Shown here in pieces: positions 60,101-64,000 of a DNA stretch of 64,000 nt. The position numbers were made by a program, and so were the translations under genes. The stretch is from positions 76,378,119 through 76,442,118 of the forward strand of contig JAVIAB010000124.1 of assembly GCA_032433765.1 (NCBI GenBank). Reading direction: 5' to 3'. The notes under the pieces are model-generated. The model saw only the letters and a list, made by a program, of their open reading frames with translations. It was not told the DNA's origin and did no database searches. The number at the start of each line of letters is the position of its first letter. The first letter of the stretch is position 1. This DNA is from Megaustenia siamemsis. Taxonomy: Eukaryota; Mollusca; Gastropoda; Stylommatophora; Ariophantidae.

Positions 60101-63100
60101 ACCTCCCATATTAGTCTCTTGTATATTCTACAGTCTCCACTACCACACCTCCCATATTAGTCTCTTGTATTTTCTAGTCTCCACTACCACACTCCCATAT
60201 TAGTCTCTTGTATCTTCTACAGTCTCCACTACCACACCTCCCATATTAATCTCTTGTATTTTACAGTCTCACTACCACACCTCCCATATTAGTCTCTTGT
60301 ATTTCTACAGTCTCCACTACCACACCTCCCACATTAGTCTTGTATTTTCTACAGTCTCCACTACCACACCTCCCATATTAGTCTCTTGTATTTTCTAGTC
60401 TCCACTACCACACCTCCCATATTAGTCTCTTGTATTTTCTACAGTCTCCTACCAAACCTCCAATATTAGTCTCTTGATTTTCTACAGTCTCCGCTACCAC
60501 ACCTCCCATATTAGTCTCTGTATTTTCTACAGTCCCACTACCACACCTCCCATATTAGTCTTGTATTTCTACAGTCTCCACTACCACACCTCCAATATTA
60601 GTCTCTTGTATTTTCTACAGTCTCACTACCACACCTCCCATATTAGTCTTGTATTTCTACAGTCTCCACTACCACACCTCCCATATTAGCTCTTGTATTT
60701 TCTACAGTCTCCACTACCACACCTCCATATTAGTCTTGTATTTCTACAGTCTCCACTACCACACCTCCCATATTAGTCTTATATTTCTACAGTCTCCACT
60801 ACCACACCTCCAATATTAGTCTCTTGTATTTTCTACAGTCTCCACTACCACACCTCCCATATTAGTCTTGTATTTTCTAGTCTCCTCTACCACACCTCCA
60901 ATATTAGTCTCTTGTATTTTCTACAGTCTCCACTACCACACCTCCCATATTAGTCTGTTGTATTTTCTACAGTCTCCACTACCACACCCCCCATATTAGT
61001 CTGTGTATTTTCTACAGTCTCCACTACCACACCTCCCATATTAGTCTGTTGTATTTCTACAGTCTCCACTACCACACCTCCCATATTAGTCTCTTGTATT
61101 TTCTACAGTCTCCACTACCACACCTCCCATATTAGTCTTGTATTTTCTAGTCTCCTTACCACACCTCCAATATTAGTCTCTTGTATTTCTACAGTCTCCA
61201 CTACCACACCTCCCATATTAGTCTCTGTATTTTCTAGTCTCCTCTACCACACCTCCATATTAGTCTCTGTATTTCTACAGTCTCCACTACCACACCTCCC
61301 ATATTAGTCTTTGTATTTCTACAGTCTCCACTACCACACCTCCCATATTAGTCTCTTGTATTTTCTACAGTCTCCACTACCACACCTTCCATATAAATCT
61401 CTGTATTTTCAGTCTCTGCTACCACACCTCCCAATTAGTCTCTTGTATTTTCTACAGTCTCCGCTACCACACCTCATATAAATCTCTTGTATTTTCTACA
61501 GTCTCTGCTACCACACCTCCCATATTAGTCTTGTATTTTCTACAGTCTCCACTACCACACCTCCCATATATCTCTGTATTTTCTACAGTCTCCACTACCA
61601 CACCTCCCATATTAGTCTCTTGTATTTCTACAGTCTCCACTACCACACCTCCCATATAAATCTCTTGTATTTTCTACAGTCTCCACTACCACACCTCCCA
61701 TAAATCTCTTGTATTTTCTACAGTCTCCACTACCACACCTCCAATATTAGTCTCTTGTATTTCTCTATAGTCTCCACTCCCTCCCACATTAGTCTTTGTA
61801 TCTTCTACAGTCTCCACTACCACACCTCCCATATTAGTCTCTTGTATTTTCTACAGTCTCCACTACCACCTCCCATATTAGTCTCTGTATTTTCTACAGT
61901 CTCCACTACCACACCTCCCATATTAGTCTCTTGTATTTTCTACAGTCTCCACTACCACACCTCCACATATTAGTCTCTTGTATTTTCTACAGTCTCCTCT
62001 ACCAACCTCCAATATTAGTCTCTTGTATTTTCTACAGTCTCTGCTACACACCTCCCATATTAGTCTCTTGTATTTTCTACAGTCTCCTACCACACCTCCC
62101 ATATATCTCTTGTATTTTCTACAGTCTCCACTACCACACCTCCCATATTAGTCTCTGTATTTTCTACAGTCTCCACTACCACACCTCCCATATAAATCTC
62201 TTGTATTTTCTACAGTCTCCACTACCACACCTCCAATATTAGTCTCTTGTATTTTCTATAGTCTCCACTTCCCTCCCACATTAGTCTTTTGTATTTCTAC
62301 AGTCTCCACTACACCCTCCATATTAGTCTCTTGTATTTTCTAGTCTCCTCTACCACACCTCCAATATTAGTCTCTTGTATTTTCTACAGTCTCCACTACC
62401 ACACCTCCCATATTAGTCTGTTGTATTTTCTACAGTCTCCACTACCACACCTCCCATATTAGTCTCTTGTATTTTCTAGTCTCCTCTACCCACCTCCCAA
62501 TATTAGTCTCTTGTATTTTCTACAGTCTCCACTACCACACCTCCCATATAAATCTCTTGTATTTTCTACAGTCTCCACTACCACACCTCCCATATTAGTC
62601 TCTTGTATTTTCTACAGTCTCCACTACACACCTCCCATATAAATCATTTGTATTTTCTACAGTCTCCACTACCACACCTCCAATATTAGTCTCTTGTATT
62701 TTCTATAGTCTCCACTTCCCTCCACATTAGTCTTTTGTATCTTCTACAGTCTCCACTACCACACTCCCATATTAGTCTCTTGTATTTTCTAGTCTCCTCT
62801 ACCACACCTCCATATTAGTCTCTTGTATTTTCTACAGTCTCCACTACCACACCTCCCATATTAGTCTGTTGTATTTTCTACAGTCTCCACTACCACACCT
62901 CCCATATTAGTCTCTTGTATTTTCTACAGTCTCCACTACCACACCTTCCATATAAATCTCTTGTATTTTCTAGTCTCCTACCACACCTCCACATTAGTCT
63001 CTTGTATTTTCTACAGTCTCCGCTACCACACCTCTATATAAATCTCTTGTATTTTCTACAGTCTCCACTACCACACCTCCCATATTAGTCTCTTGTATTT

Positions 63101-64000
63101 TCTACAGTCTCCACTACCACACCTCCCATATAAATCTCTTGTATTTTCTACAGTCTCCACTACCACACCTCCATATTAGTCTCTTGTATTTTCTACAGTC
63201 TCCACTACCACACCTCCCATATAAATCTCTTGTATTTTCTACAGTCTCCACTACCACACCTCCAATATTAGTCTCTTGTATTTTCTAGTCTCCACTCCTC
63301 CCACATTAGTCTTTGTATTTCTACAGTCTCCACTACCACACCTCCCATATTAGTCTCTTGTATTTTCTACAGTCTCCACTACCATACCTCCCATATTAGT
63401 CTTTGTATTCTACAGTCTCCACTACCACACCTCCCATATTAGTCTCTTGTATTTTCTAGTCTCCACTACCACACCTCCCATATTAGTCTCTTGTATCTTC
63501 TACAGTCTCCACTACCACACCTCCCATATTAGTCTCTTGTATTTTCTAGTCTCCGCTACCACACCTCCCATATTAGTCTCTTGTATCTTCTACAGTCTCC
63601 ACTACCACACCTCCCATATTAGTCTCTTGTATTTTTACAGTCTCCACTACCACACCTCCCATATTAGTCTCTTGTATTTTCTAGTCTCCACTACCACACC
63701 TCCCATATTAGTCTCTTGTATTTTCTACAGTCTCCACTACCACACCTCCAATATTAGTCTCTTGTATTTTCTACAGTCTCCACTACCACACCTCCCATAT
63801 TAGTCTCTTGTATTTTCTAGTCTCCACTACCACACCTCCCATATTAGTCTCTTGTATTTTCTACAGTCTCCACTACCACACCTCCCATATTAGTCTCTTG
63901 TATTTTCTACAGTCTCCACTACCACACCTCCATATTAGTCTCTTGTATTTTCTACAGTCTCCACTACCACACCTCCCATATTAGTCTTGTATCTTCTACA
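51146..64000 (+). repeat. 44-bp minisatellite, about 290 copies, running off the window
   Basis: The unit is TATTAGTCTTGTATCTTCTA, CAGTCTCCACTACCACACCT, CCCA. Common variants are CATTAG/TATTAG/AAATTAG, TCTCTTGTATTTTCTACAG (longer), a GACACCTCC form and a shorter CACTTCCCTCCCA form. The left edge (51.1-52.0 kb) is divergent. About 52-57 kb is mostly clean in length, and beyond 57 kb single-base losses are common. Rare markers recur (ATTAATCGTG at 53364, 56181 and 58593; ACCATACCTCCC at 54918, 57296, 60096 and 63381), showing modules of 2.4-3.3 kb. It lies in the PALS1 intron after exon E, and its right end is not in the window. Confidence 0.97.

Noticed and set aside
1195..64000. CRISPR-like regular repeats
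   Set aside because: The arrays are head-to-tail minisatellites with no unique spacers, and the DNA is eukaryotic with spliced exons.

Overview
The window looks like nuclear DNA from an invertebrate animal, probably a lophotrochozoan and perhaps a gastropod mollusc. This rests on spliced exons with GT/AG boundaries, many decayed non-LTR retrotransposons, tRNA-derived SINEs, a mariner-type MITE and very long minisatellites. The species cannot be named from sequence alone. A 100-N assembly gap lies at 13751-13850.

Only one host gene is supported. Five plus-strand exons between 32685 and 50349 join with matching splice phases and encode the N-terminal part of an animal PALS1/MPP5 (Drosophila Stardust) polarity scaffold. 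They cover a lineage-variable N-terminus, the Par6-binding ECR1 motif (REMAIDVPD followed by PPRYPPP), the basic coiled ECR2 region and the first L27 domain. The start codon lies upstream of the recognised exons. The second L27, PDZ, SH3 and guanylate-kinase exons must lie downstream of the window. The introns carry SINEs, antisense LINE fragments, a foldback element and seven tandem arrays.

More than half of the window (about 38 kb) is tandem repeat. In order: a 75-bp array of about 130 copies (1.2-11.2 kb); a 39-bp array (12.7 kb); a C-tract array of about 38 bp (13.9-17.3 kb); a 73-bp array (17.4-20.3 kb); a 31-bp array (20.9 kb); a 19-bp array (22.1-23.6 kb); a 24-bp array (30.8-31.5 kb); intronic arrays of 60, 26, 45, 44, about 52, 40 and 65 bp; and a 44-bp array of about 290 copies that runs from 51.1 kb off the right edge. 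The long open frames in these arrays are artefacts of stop-free repeat units, not genes.

The most informative observation is the origin of the 75-bp array. It sits inside a dispersed element, and a second copy of that element, on the minus strand at 28064-28466, holds exactly one 75-bp unit between the same two flanks. The window thus preserves the element both before and after expansion. Other points of note are a complete 341-bp mariner-type MITE with about 85-bp inverted repeats, a TA target duplication and a CRE palindrome in each arm; a foldback insertion at 45.3 kb with a 14-bp target duplication and hammerhead-like cores in both arms, suggestive of a Penelope-like element; higher-order structure in several arrays; and regional clustering of homopolymer indels that points to local consensus errors.
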